Below are positions 20,487-31,172 of a stretch of 64,000 nt of DNA, piece after piece. Numbering within the stretch: position 1 is the stretch's first letter; each line of letters starts with the position of its first letter. The stretch is from positions 19,121,741 through 19,185,740 of the forward strand of contig OX336348.1 of NCBI GenBank assembly GCA_946902875.1, given 5' to 3'. Under the pieces are notes generated by a model that ran no database searches, was not told where the DNA came from, and saw only the letters and a list, made by a program, of their open reading frames with translations. The position numbers and the translations under genes are program-made. Source of the stretch: Nematopogon swammerdamellus. Its lineage: Eukaryota; Arthropoda; Insecta; Lepidoptera; Adelidae.

Positions 20487-20563
20487 CTTCTAGTCCCAAG
20501 TGGAGCGCGCGCTCCAGTTTTCGTCGACGACCCTTGGCTCCCAAGTGGAGCGCGCGCTCCACT
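20487..20563. repeat. Second, truncated copy of the nested palindrome
   Basis: The same left arm, spacer and TGGAGCGCGCGCTCCA core recur, but the right arm stops after ACTT and is replaced by ATTGCGCGCC. The copy lies 236 bp downstream of the first. Confidence 0.9.
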
Positions 20564-21490
20564 TATTGCGCGCCTTTTGCGCGCCGCTAGTTTTAATTCA
20601 TTATCTAATTCTACCAATTTTCTACCAAAACACTCAATACTGGTATCATTTCTTGGTTAAACTTACTAATAACTATTCTCAGACACGACTGGGCACACAA
20701 TAACCTTCACACAGAAAATAAATAATGAAGTTGACAGAAAATAAAATGTCACTTTTGGCAGCTGACATTTCCACTGACCCTGGAATAGACAAAGATTGTA
20801 CCCGTAAACGTAGTTCGGTATTTGATAGTTCGTTTCAATGCGCTTATTTCGGTATGCGATATGTAAGACGAAATTGTACAGTTTTGGTCAGAAAAAAAAA
20901 AATTTCGAGTGTGTTTTGTTTTGCCTGGAGTTCAAAAAATCGGTCTGTGCTTCTAAATAAGTGAATCCTGAAGAGTTTGGTATCACTGAACGCTTAATTT
21001 CAGTACAAACAAGACTGAATAACGAGTATTGATGGATCGATCGATTGAGGCGGGATATTCGAATTTGTGCGGGAGCGCGCGCGCCAAAATTTTGCGTTTT
21101 TGAGCGCCGCTAAAAGGGCCTGGGAGCCAAGGGGAGTAGTACTATTTTGAGTCAAACGGACTCAAAGGGTTAATAATCCTTACATACTTAAATACTATTT
21201 TACTATTTATTACATACGTATATATTCATATTAATTCTTCTTATGCTTCTTGGTGAAGTTCTTCATAGTTAGGTATCTGGTGAACTCCTCGATTCACGAC
21301 AGATATAATAGTCTGTAACTCGTTGAAGGGACAGGTTGGAGACACTCCACTTTGGAAGTCCTCCTCCTCGGCGAGATTGCAGGTGGCTTCTCTTCGATCT
21401 GATGATTCATCGGACAACTGATACAGCCCCAGCAACCTCGTCCTCAGCAGAGCTCATAGGCAACGGCTTCACCGAAACCCCTCCGAAGCC
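20564..21490. other. Unassigned, possibly transposon remnant
   Basis: Contains GC-rich patches (GCGCGCCTTTTGCGCGCC near 20,567 and GGGAGCGCGCGCGCC near 21,071) similar to the preceding palindromes. Short frames (for example 79 codons at 20,725) have no recognisable similarity. Confidence 0.35.
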
Positions 21491-22645
21491 ATGAATCTTC
21501 AGTCTCCGCAGCACACAGAAGCCTTCACCTTCAGTCTCAGCAGCCGGCAGAAGCCTTCATCTTCAGTCTCAGCAGCTCACAGAAGCTTGCATCTTCAGTC
21601 TCAGCAGCCCACAGAAGCCTTCATCTTCAGTCTCAGCAGCTCACAGAAGCTTGCATCTTCAGTCTCAGCAGCCCACAGAAGCCTTCATCTTCAGTCTCAG
21701 CAGCTCACAGAAGCTTGCATCTTCAGTCTCAGCAGCCCACAGAAGCCTTCATCTTCAGTCTCAGCAGCTCACAGAAGCTTGCATCTTCAGTCTCAGCAGC
21801 TCACAGAAGCTTGCATCTTCAGTCTCCGCAGCACACAGAAGCCTTCACCTTCAGTCTCAGCAGCCGGCAGAAGCCTTCATCTTCAGTCTCAGCAGCTCAC
21901 AGAAGCTTGCATCTTCAGTCTCAGCAGCCCACAGAAGCCTTCATCTTCAGTCTCAGCAGCTCACAGAAGCTTGCATCTTCAGTCTCAGCAGCCCACAGAA
22001 GCCTTCATCTTCAGCCTCGTAGCCCACAGAAGCCTTTATCTTCAGTCTCCGCAGCCCACAGAAGCCTTCACCTTCAGTCTCCGCAGCCCACAGTAGCTTT
22101 CATCTTCAGTCTCAGCAGCCCACAGAAGCCTTCATCATCAGTCTCAGTAGCCCACAGAAGCCTTCATCTTCAGTCTCAGTAGCCCACAGAAGCCTTCATC
22201 TTCAGTCTCAGCAGCCCACAGTAGCTTTCATCTTCAGTCTCAGCAGCCCACAGAAGCCTTCATCATCAGTCTCAGTAGCCCACAGAAGCCTTCATCTTCA
22301 GTCTCCGCAGCCCACAGTAGCTTTCATCTTCAGTCTCAGCAGCCCACAGAAGCCTTCATCATCAGTCTCAGTAGCCCACAGAAGCCTTCATCATCAGTCT
22401 CAGTAGCCCACAGAAGCCTTCATCTTCAGTCTCCGCAGCCCACAGTAGCTTTCATCTTCAGTCTCAGCAGCCCACAGAAGCCTTCATCATCAGTCTCAGT
22501 AGCCCACAGAAGCCTTCATCTTCAGTCTCAGCAGCCCACACAGAAGCCTTCATCTTCAGCCTCTCAGCCCACAGAAGCCTTTATCTTTAGTCTCCGCAGC
22601 CCACAGAAGCCTTTATCTTCAGTCTCCGCAGCCCACAGTAGGCTA
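21491..22645. repeat. 32-bp minisatellite, about 36 copies
   Basis: The unit is of the type CAGCCCACAGAAGCCTTCAT + CTTCAGTCTCAG. Many units alternate between a CCCACAGAAGCC form and a TCACAGAAGCTTG form, giving a 64-bp higher-order period. Three overlapping plus-strand frames (Gln/Ser-rich) arise because 32 is not a multiple of three; none is a credible gene. Confidence 0.9.
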
Positions 22646-22713
22646 AGGCACGACCACGTCCACTTCAGAGTTCAGCAGACCTCGTGGCCCCACATAAGCC
22701 GCTAAGATAATAA

Positions 22714-23092
22714 CATTTTTTTCATGGAAACTGACACGGTTGGCTGCGACAACTACAACATCCGTGATGTCAGCCCATACACCGGGTGAGCTAGGTGCCA
22801 TGTCAGTGCTTCCCTTCATTTCATATCATTTACACTGAACTGGACGGAAAACACGAACTATTCACATAGCCGTTTCGACCGACGTTTCATTCAGTGCGGT
22901 GCGGTGGTACCAAACCGGGCGGGATAAACCCCACCACCTAGTAAGGTAAGAAAGGAAGGGACCTACAGTTTAACGTGGAATCCGAACCACGGTCAGCTTC
23001 CAACGGTCGAGCGGTCACCCATCCAAGTACTGACCGCGCTCAGCGTTGCTTAACAACAGTCGACCGACCGCACCACTAAGCTACCGAGGCTG
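22714..23092 (-). mobile_element. SINE with tRNA/5S hybrid head
   Basis: On the minus strand it starts AGCCTCGGTAGCTTAGTGG (tRNA-type A box). It continues with a block like the 5S rRNA internal promoter (TTAAGCAACGCTGAGCGCGG, then GTACTTGGATGGGTGACCGC) and then GGTTCGGATTCC (B-box-like). It carries the shared body and ends in TTTCCATGAAAAAAA. It is close to full length. Confidence 0.85.
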
Positions 23093-24056
23093 AAAATATA
23101 TAATTCTGTCTCTCTCCATTTCAATTATTTGAGCATTTTTTTCCTTTCATTAAAATGTCTTCAATGTTTTTCCTCTAATAGTGCTCCCTAAGACCAGCGC
23201 GTCTCTACCATTTGTTTTTATTAATTCTTACATTTTTAAATCAATATGTAAAGTAGTAGGTACCTAGGTGAGGCCACGCCAAATTGTACTATAACTGAAC
23301 ACACGGCTGACATTCATAGTCGTTCCATAGTTCGAAGCTTAGCACTGTCTAAGCTAAGCACGAGTCCGATTAAAGTTCACTAACATTTTGTACAGGACTT
23401 TCATAGTCGAGTCGAGACTAAGGGCGGTTGTTCACGAACTATGCTAAGCCAAGTAATAATTGAAGACGTGAGTGGACATAGGTGTTAACTAACATTTTTT
23501 GTAAAATGAGTTTTTTTCAATGGGTGAAGGTACTGTGTGCCGATCTTTCTTGTGGCATTCACAGAATTCTCGATTGTTGGTAGCAAATAGGAGTTTTCAA
23601 AGTGGTGAAGGTGTTAACTGCAGGAAAATCCATAACCTGGAGTGGAAAAAGGAGTCATGTTAACCTATCGCCCTATTCCAGTTTGAAAGTCGCTCCAAAT
23701 TTCTCTTCATTGCATCGATAAAAGAGCTACATGCTCATAACGCCTTCGTCTGCTTACCGCTATTTAGCGCACATAGTTTCATCTCGGTCTTTCTTAAGGC
23801 TTAAGACAAGGACACCACATGAGCATTTGAACTGTCAAAAGTGTCAAACATACTTGTCTCGTAATCAAATCAAACCGGAATGTTCGTGGTTGTTTCTGCT
23901 ATGTGTTTTTTAAAAAAGGGTGAGCAAGAAAGTATTCTGGTGAGTAAGATTTAGTATTACTATTTCTTGATTAATCAACTGGAGAAAATTAATTTCTTTC
24001 ACACGTTTGGCTCTCGAATTTTTTCATACAGGCAGTCCTACATACATACAGACATA
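23093..24056. other. Unassigned, possible transposon end
   Basis: TGACATTCATAGTCG at about 23,309 is perfectly inverted at about 27,138, so 23.3-27.15 kb might be bounded by one element's terminal repeats. No gene is supported. Confidence 0.3.
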
Positions 24057-24296
24057 TCACACGCATCCCGACAATCGGAATAAGCAGAGTAATCGGTGTT
24101 GTGCTGCAAGGACTCAAGGTGATTTCAGAACAACACCGACCACCACATTTAGCAAAGTATTAGGACAAGATAACTATCAAGCAGCAAGTAAGGCACGAAG
24201 ACCCACCTGCTGCATGACTAGGCACAAGGACAGTGCCAAGGTGAGAGCTGGCTAGCATGTCGCCCTTTAGCACGGCATCTCGTCCTTATCCCTTGG
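24057..24296 (-). repeat. Interspersed SINE-like repeat, family of 5.4 kb
   Basis: Reverse complement of the 5,398-5,722 body and tail, carrying the AAGCAGAGTAATCGG and TGGCTAGC landmarks. Confidence 0.6.
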
Positions 24297-24606
24297 GTCC
24301 CTTAGCCCCTATCCTGCAGCCAGTCCTTGTATATTGCACTCAATAACATTGATATGGTGATGATTTACACATACAGAGTCTGCGTTTGACTACTCTGGGA
24401 GCGACAGTGATACTAGCTGGCACCGGAGCCTGAAAAGCCACGCCTCATGGAATGGGAACACGAGACTTCACCACAAGCTGGGCCATCTTTTTTCAACCCG
24501 ATAACTTAAAAAGCTACACCCACTCAAGACATGGATAAAAACCAACAAAGCTTTCTTCACAATGAACATCAAGATCCCTATGAACGAACAGAACGAACGT
24601 ACAGCA

Positions 24607-24853
24607 AGTATTATTAAAGTAGTTAACGGCTTTACTCACGGTGATCTCCGAGCTATGTGGCCCGACGTTGCAGGCCAAATGTATGGCACATCCTCATGAG
24701 CACCCTGCCGGAGCGACGGTTGGCAGAGAACATACAACAACATGAAACAACCGTCGCTCCGGCAGGGTGCTCATGAGGATGGGCCATACGTTTGGACCGA
24801 GCCACATAGCTCGGAAACGACCGCGAGTAAAGCCGTTAACTACTTTAATAATG
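24607..24853. repeat. Imperfect palindrome, arms about 105-115 bp
   Basis: The left arm (24,607-24,723) contains GTAGTTAACGGCTTTACTC and CTCATGAGCACCCTGCCGG. The right arm (24,742-24,853) carries their complements. The loop is about 20 nt. This is a foldback element or replication-derived structure. Confidence 0.85.
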
Positions 24854-25055
24854 TTTACAACCACAGTAATTTCAAAACACGTACAGCAAGTAGGTCAGTT
24901 TCAGGCGTTCAGTTTCATTCGCTTTCAGCTTAGGGTATTGCAATCCAATCAGCCTGCACTTGCGAGTATATTACACTAATAAAATTTTAAATTTCCTATT
25001 TATTGTTTTATTTTTTGAATACCTATTTTATTTTTATATTATAAAATATATAAGA

Positions 25056-26120
25056 TCTTTCAAAATTAGTTCATAGTACGCTAAGGGGGAGTTCTTTTTC
25101 GGAAATAGATCACTTTGGAAGAACAAAGAATTTTTGTTTACAAAAAAAATTTTTTAATGTAAGATGTAAAAAAAAAATTTTCTTAATCGTTTCAGTTTCA
25201 TGCCAGGAACAAAAAAGTCTTCCAACAAATAGATCTCTATCTTTCATAAATTGTGAAAAACCACAATTTTAGTTTTTGTTTACAAAAATTTTTTTTTTAT
25301 GTAAGATGTAAGAAAAATTCTTTTCTTAATCGTTTCAGTTTCATGCCAGGAACAAAAAAGTCTTCCAACACATAGATCTCTATCTTTCAGAAATTGTGAA
25401 AAACCACAATTTTAGTTTTTGTTTACAAACAATTTTTTTTAATGTAAGATGTAAGAAAAATTCTTTTCTTAATCGTTTCAGTTTCATGGCAGGAACAAAA
25501 AAGTCTTCCAACATATAGATCTCTATCTTTCATAAATTGTGAAAAACCACAATTTTAGTTTTTGTTTACAAAAATTTTTTTTTAATGTAAGATGTAAGAA
25601 AAATTCTTTTCTTAATCGTTTTAGTTTCATGGCAGGAACAAAAAAGTCTTCCAACACATAGATCTCTATCTTTCATAAATTGTGAAAAACCACAATTTTA
25701 GTTTTTGTTTACAAAAAATTTTTTTTAATGTAAGATGTAAGAAAAATTCTTTTCTTAATCGTTTCAGTTTCATGCCAGGAACAAAAAAGTCTTCCAACAC
25801 AAAGATCTCTATCTTTCAGAAATTGTGAAAAACCACAATTTTAGTTTTATTAGTATGGAATAGAAAGAATTTGATTTTTTTTACCAACTTACACGTGTTA
25901 CATCATAATGGTAATTACAACTTTTTTGTTACTGTTATGAAACTGAATCCATTAGGCTATAAAAATAAAGCACATATTTTTTTATTGAAATACATAAAAA
26001 AATATTTTACATAAAAAAAAGCCCAAGGTCCTTAAAGTTTATATAGGTTCTACTCCCTATATGATACAGAACCCCCCCTCCCCCCCACCCCTTAGCGTAC
26101 TATGAACTAATTTTGAAAGA
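25056..26120. mobile_element. MITE-like element with about 33-bp terminal inverted repeats
   Basis: The left terminus at 25,056-25,089 and right terminus at 26,087-26,120 are near-perfect complements (ATAGTACGCTAAGGGG-type inner part). The element is 1,065 bp, AT-rich and non-coding, with the 143-bp array inside. The target-site duplication is not obvious, so the superfamily is unassigned. Confidence 0.8.
25136..25850. repeat. 143-bp tandem repeat, five copies
   Basis: GTTTACAAA starts at 25,136, 25,278, 25,421, 25,564 and 25,707. Each unit carries CGTTTCAGTTTCATG and TCTTCCAACA. A single inverted unit lies at 44,652-44,772. Confidence 0.95.
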
Positions 26121-28004
26121 CCTAATATAAAGCATAGTTAAAGATTCACATCCAACTAATTTGAAGTAATATTATTTTCCAGTAATAGCAAGATTATGCA
26201 TCCCTGATAGTAACTCAATCATAGTATACAAAATGTTCATTATATAAAAACTTCTATTACATAAAACCTAAAAGCCTAAAGGTTTTATTCTAAACATAAC
26301 ACCTTTGTGTGTTTCCATTATGGAAAATATTATTATATTATTGAGTGCATAGAGGTATTATATATTCATAACACTTTTTCCAATTTGCAACCGTGAAGTT
26401 CTAAAAGTTTACTACTAGTGGATGAAGGTGTTATGTACATATTTTCTTAAAAAAAACCACAAAGATATGTTTTTCCCTGTTTTTACTATTCATATAGAGT
26501 AAGCTTAATCTGTTGGCTACCATTAATAACAAAAATCCAATCAAAACGTCCCATGTTAAAAAAGTTATAAGCCATAATCTTTGAAGTCATTTTTCTCTAC
26601 TTTTTGTTTTTGTTAGTTTGGACCTTTGTCACCTCATGTCCTCAATTCTTAGCGCTTAAACGTTAATTTTTTTTCTTTTTCTGGTGGGATTCGCACCATT
26701 GGTCATACTGACATATCGGATGTTTTTCGTAGAGATGCCCCATTTCATCAAAGTTGACTGTCACACTCAAGCACGCTGTCAGACAAACCGCCGTCACTGG
26801 ACACTGGCAGTAAGAAACGAATTACATATTCGTTTGGTTGCCACTATTTAAAAAAAAAATAACCTGTTGTGACCTTGACCGTGAGGTGACAGGACAGCCA
26901 GTGTGTCAATGCTCTGTGTATTCTATTCTGCGCTGCTCCCTCATTTGTACTAAAATGAAAGAGACAGAAAACTCGTAAGTCGTAGTTCGCTTTCGAGGCT
27001 AAAGTCGTCGTAAGACTAGACTTGGACTTGGCTTAGTTTTCAAACTCAAAGACGGTTGCTTAGCGCGCGCACGGCTTGTCCATGAGAGTGTTAAACGTCA
27101 AAGTTTGAACTCAGAGACGAACTAAGCACGCTCGTTGCGACTATGAATGTCACTCAAAGAGATTAAAAGAGATTAAGAGGGTGAGTTTAACGTCTTTGAT
27201 GTCACTCTAAATTCTAAGATAACACACGGAACACACTGGAAATAGTTGGTATTAGTTCACAATGTGCATGAGCATACAATTTATTTCATCTATACTATAC
27301 ATATATACACTGAGCCACCGAGAGACTGACAACTAGTATTTAATTTAAAATAAAAAAGTAAAGTAAACAATTTATTTATTTCAAAAGAATGAGGCCGTCT
27401 ACAGTTTTTGCCTCCGAAAATAGCCGCTACAGCCGTAGCATAGCAATCAGTAATTAATTACCTATCGACTTATTACAATTTAGGCTTCGATCATAAAAAA
27501 TATTAAGATTCCGCATGTCAGGGCGATTCGTGCCCCACCAAAAATACGTGCAATTCAAATATTACGTGCATCGCCCAATGACGTGCATCGCCCGCTCATT
27601 CTGCCATCGACCGCCAGCGCGAGAGCACTTGCTTCAGCGTCTTCAATATTACACAAATGCCGGCTTCAGGCCTCTGCATAGTATACGAGAGCATCTGGCA
27701 TTATATTTCAAGAGTGAAAATCCCTTCAAATACAATGTTATATAAGAAAAAGTAAAAATTTTCACTTCATACATTTAATGTGTTTGGATTAAGTGGAGAT
27801 GGCTTCTTTAAAATTATATTTTTTTACGTCGCCACCTTTGAAAACGGTAACACTGGATTCCCAAAAGAATTATTTTATAATATATATATTTTACTATATT
27901 AGATGGCAATTTGAAAAGCTACAATAAAATCAACAAAATACCAGAACCCTTACATGATTTTTATTTACAGATTTTTGCTTGTGTTTTCTTTGTGTTTTTT
28001 TTTA
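26121..28004. other. Unassigned intergenic sequence
   Basis: No gene is supported. The 26,990-27,150 region resembles the inverse of 23,300-23,470 (possible transposon ends). The motif TTCGTTTGGTTGCCACTATTT near 26,829 recurs near 38,700. Short frames at 27,515-27,745 show no recognisable product. Confidence 0.35.
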
Positions 28005-28155
28005 TTGAAAGCGCGACCTGTGGCGCCGAGGCACCCTAAGGGAGATGTCTAAGGACGCCCATGGACATTTGGTCGTATGCGGGGGTTGCGAATGCCATGC
28101 CGGCCCGACAGGTGCCTGTTCACGCCCCTCTTGAAGGACTCGAGACTGTACATGG
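28005..28155 (-). mobile_element. Non-LTR retrotransposon 3' fragment, left half
   Basis: Closely matches the 3' end of the element at 2,990-3,140 (GGGGGTTGCGAATGCCATGCC). It is interrupted after ATGG at 28,152-28,155 by the LTR retrotransposon and resumes at 36,702. Confidence 0.85.
28152..28155 (+). repeat. Target-site duplication ATGG, left
   Basis: ATGG flanks the LTR element on both sides (28,152-28,155 and 36,702-36,705). Removing the element and one ATGG restores alignment with the related copy near 3,131. Confidence 0.85.
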
Positions 28156-29317
28156 TGTTACACAGCGTAGGCTCTGCCTTCTGTTTAAATTAAAAGTAAT
28201 TAATTCATTCTGACAAGTGGAACTGAAATACGGTCCACTAACGTAACCTTGTTCACGACGCCCCGTTTGACAGGACATCGACCTGTCTCCCTCTCGCACC
28301 CGACGTAGACAGAGACATGACTAGACGGACTTGAAAGACGGATATGGTTGCCTAACTCGTCCGCCAGAGGCGCAATCGTCTACGCCGGGACGGTAGAAAG
28401 ATGACAGCTCGTTTCCCGCCGCTCGGGTTGAGAAACGTCAGACGGTGGCTAGGCCTTCCGGTGATTTTCTCCTGCTGAAGAGGACACGAAAACTCCATCG
28501 AGCTCCGAGGAGCTGCTCTCAGAGATAGGCGATGGCGGAGAAGAACCCACCGACTCCATATCGTGCGGTCTACGCGTAATCGCGCCGCTCTCATCACTAA
28601 TCTACACAGAATCTTAATCCCGAGGTGAGCGAGTTTTCATCGACGCTAATATTTCCTTGTACAACTGATAAAATTGTAAACTTTTGCGCTCCGACATCCG
28701 CGCGGAGGCGCAAACCTCGCTTAGCTTTGCTCACGTAGCCTCGCTCTCGTAGGATATTGTCCCGAGGCTACTTCTTCAGGTAAACGAAATACTTACGAAC
28801 TGAAACTTTACACAGACCGGACACTCTCCGGGTCGGGAGTCTAGGCCCCGGCGAACGACCGCGCGGCCTGCTGGTGCCCGCGTCGTGCCTGCGGCCACGT
28901 CGCCGAGGACTACGCCCCGCTCTGGAGAACCAGGAAAGTGGCTCGTGTATTTACCGCCGACTACCCCATCTCGGCCGTGGCGATGATCGCTCCAGGCGAC
29001 CGCCCTCGCTCGTCGCCCCGCTTCCTATGTACACCTAGATTGATAAATTATCTCGGCTCGTAGGCGATAATCTGTCGGTCGTCGTTCGGTCCACCAGCCT
29101 CACTGCTCGTGGGTGCCAGCTGGTGCCTACTTGGTTGGCGGGCTTAGGTAGGGACCTATGTACCACCTTCTCTTAGCGACCGACCAACTTCACGACCCGG
29201 CTCGATCCAACCTAGAACTTTAACTGAAACTTTTTACGCCAGGTTAGGACTTAGGATAATTAAAGATTGTACTGTGATCCACTCTTTTATTTCTTTCCCC
29301 TAACCCGGTAGGTAATA
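28156..29317 (+). repeat. 5' LTR (1,162 bp)
   Basis: Starts TGTTAC and ends GTAATA (imperfect terminal inverted repeat). By eye it differs from the 3' LTR at only about four positions (around 28,403-28,408, C/T near 28,883, one base near 28,965). An ATTAAAG signal lies near its end. Confidence 0.95.
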
Positions 29318-29318
29318 A

Positions 29319-29330
29319 TGGCGCCCAACT
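29319..29330 (+). promoter_or_regulatory. Primer-binding site
   Basis: TGGCGCCCAAC begins one base after the LTR. The first 11 bases fit the 3' end of a tRNA-Lys of the Lys1,2 type; beyond that the match weakens. The tRNA assignment is tentative. Confidence 0.7.
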
Positions 29331-29761
29331 CTTAAGTCGAACCGAGCCGACAGATCGCACCCTACGAGCCACCTCGAAAGAGCACACGGACTTAGACGTC
29401 CTTAGCCTGTGTACCTAGCCGACCCCACGTCTTATATTGTACACCCCGTGTGGGACCGGGTAAGAATGTTCTCACAGGCTCGGCAATGCCTGGCGGTAGA
29501 AATCCGCCTGAAATTGACCAAGCCTACTCGGTGTTTGTCCTAGTAATGCCTAATAAGAATAACGCATAGGCAGGCATTTTGTACTCTTAATGTATACCAC
29601 CCATAATATTAACTAACCACCTTGAATAAAAAAAAAAATAAAAAAAATTTACTAAACACCTTGAATCCTAGAAAATTTAAATCACTTAACCTTGAACAAA
29701 AAAAAAAAAAAACCTTAAACAACAAACACCGAGTGGACTTGTATTTATGTTAGTATTAAGC

Positions 29762-29789
29762 ATTGATTTTATAACCCTATAAAATCAAT
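29762..29789 (+). other. Perfect 12-bp hairpin in the leader
   Basis: ATTGATTTTATA / TATAAAATCAAT with a 4-nt ACCC loop, 120 bp before the gag start codon. A packaging or dimerisation role is possible but speculative. Confidence 0.75.
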
Positions 29790-29909
29790 AGTATTAAGTC
29801 ATAGGTTTTAGTCTTTGGGCCATTGCGCACTATAGGTATTTACCTTGTTTCACCATAGAAAGGTGCACTTAATTTAAAAAACATTCCTTTGTAAGAAAAT
29901 TCGCTCACC

Positions 29910-31172
29910 ATGGCATCGTATCGCATTCCATATGGGTTACTGCGCAAAGACGAGTTGCAATATGAGGTAAATATAAGAGGCGGTTCTCCTGACAGTACCG
30001 TGCAAGCCTTAAGACGACAAATAGTGGAACTTTCAAAAACTTTCCCCGAGACAGAACTCGACGATACGGACCTGACATTTACAGAGGAACACGCGACAAT
30101 ATTGCAAAAAATAAAAGATCTGGAAGAAACGGACACAAAAACCCCTAGATTCGGTGCACTCTACAACCATCTACACCATAGAATACGGCGTCTATCAGCC
30201 ACAGGCTCAAAAGAAAATACTTGGCTGGCAGACCTTAAGAAAAATTTCCAAAAACTATCACTACTTCTAATGGCAGACCCTAGCGGTGCCTCTAACACTG
30301 AACAATCATTAGAGGACACACACACAAATGCTGTCCAAGTACAGTGCACGCATAACATCCACGCTGACTCACTGAAACTTAAATTCGACGGCAACACTTG
30401 CGTCAGAGCTTTCCTAGAACGCGTCAGTGAGGTTAGACTATCCAGAGGCCTCTCAAAGGAGAAACTTTTCCAGATATCAGCGGATATGTTCACAGGACCA
30501 GCACTGTACTGGTACCGTGGCAACAGGCTAACACTAAAAGATTGGGACGAACTAGAAAACCTCTTAAAGGACGAATTTGGGGTTACCGACTATGAATATC
30601 GGCAAACAAATGAAATTAGGTCCAGATCTCAAGGTAAAGAAGAAACAATAGTGGTCTACTTAGCGATAATGAACTGTATGTTCAACAGACTTACAAAACA
30701 GCTGTCGGAGGCTGACAAATTAGAAATACTACTACACAACATTCGCCCTGAGTACTCATTAATGCTTGCACTGACTAATATAAACACCATACAACAATTA
30801 AAAGAAGTGTGTAGGAAGATAGAAGAAAACAAAGCCAGGTCCGACATGTTCCTTGAACCACCGACCCCTACCAACAAAACTGTAGCGTCGGACCTCGCGT
30901 ACCAGCCTAGAAAGCCTGACTACAAACATAAAGTTTCTGCGGTAGCTACAAGCTCAAACAATAAGCCTGGGGGTACTAATAAAAATTATAAACCAAAAAG
31001 TGGAACAGATTATTGTTTCAGATGTAAAATGTCCAACCATAGCATGCGTCAATGCAATGCGCCTAGAGAACTAAAATGCTTCAGGTGTGGCAAGATATGT
31101 CATAAGTTAGCTGACTGCCCAGACTGCAAGAAAAACTTCCCTGAAAAATATTCTAATAACTCAAAAAACTAA
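29910..31172 (+). CDS. Gag polyprotein of the LTR retrotransposon
   Basis: A 420-residue capsid/nucleocapsid precursor. Residues 150-310 form a retrotransposon gag region (ALYWYRGNRLTLKDWDEL around 199-216). Two zinc knuckles of the CX2CX4HX4C form lie near the C-terminus (C369/C372/H377/C382 and C390/C393/H398/C403), which bind the element's RNA in the particle. It starts at an ATG just after TCACC and stops at TAA 31,170-31,172, immediately after a slippery heptamer. No frameshift or stop is visible, so it may be functional. Confidence 0.95.
   Translation: MASYRIPYGLLRKDELQYEVNIRGGSPDSTVQALRRQIVELSKTFPETELDDTDLTFTEEHATILQKIKDLEETDTKTPRFGALYNHLHHRIRRLSATGSKENTWLADLKKNFQKLSLLLMADPSGASNTEQSLEDTHTNAVQVQCTHNIHADSLKLKFDGNTCVRAFLERVSEVRLSRGLSKEKLFQISADMFTGPALYWYRGNRLTLKDWDELENLLKDEFGVTDYEYRQTNEIRSRSQGKEETIVVYLAIMNCMFNRLTKQLSEADKLEILLHNIRPEYSLMLALTNINTIQQLKEVCRKIEENKARSDMFLEPPTPTNKTVASDLAYQPRKPDYKHKVSAVATSSNNKPGGTNKNYKPKSGTDYCFRCKMSNHSMRQCNAPRELKCFRCGKICHKLADCPDCKKNFPEKYSNNSKN

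Larger units (their letters stand above)
29318..29909 (+). other. 5' leader of the LTR retrotransposon
   Basis: Non-coding leader of about 590 nt between the LTR and gag, with A-rich tracts at 29,628-29,648 and 29,697-29,712. A short perfect hairpin lies at 29,762-29,789. Confidence 0.8.

Noticed and set aside
21491..22645. Gln/Ser-rich protein of about 200 residues
   Set aside because: It is the translation of a 32-bp minisatellite open in three frames at once.
25136..25850. CRISPR-like array
   Set aside because: The 143-bp units abut with no variable spacers, and the context is eukaryotic.
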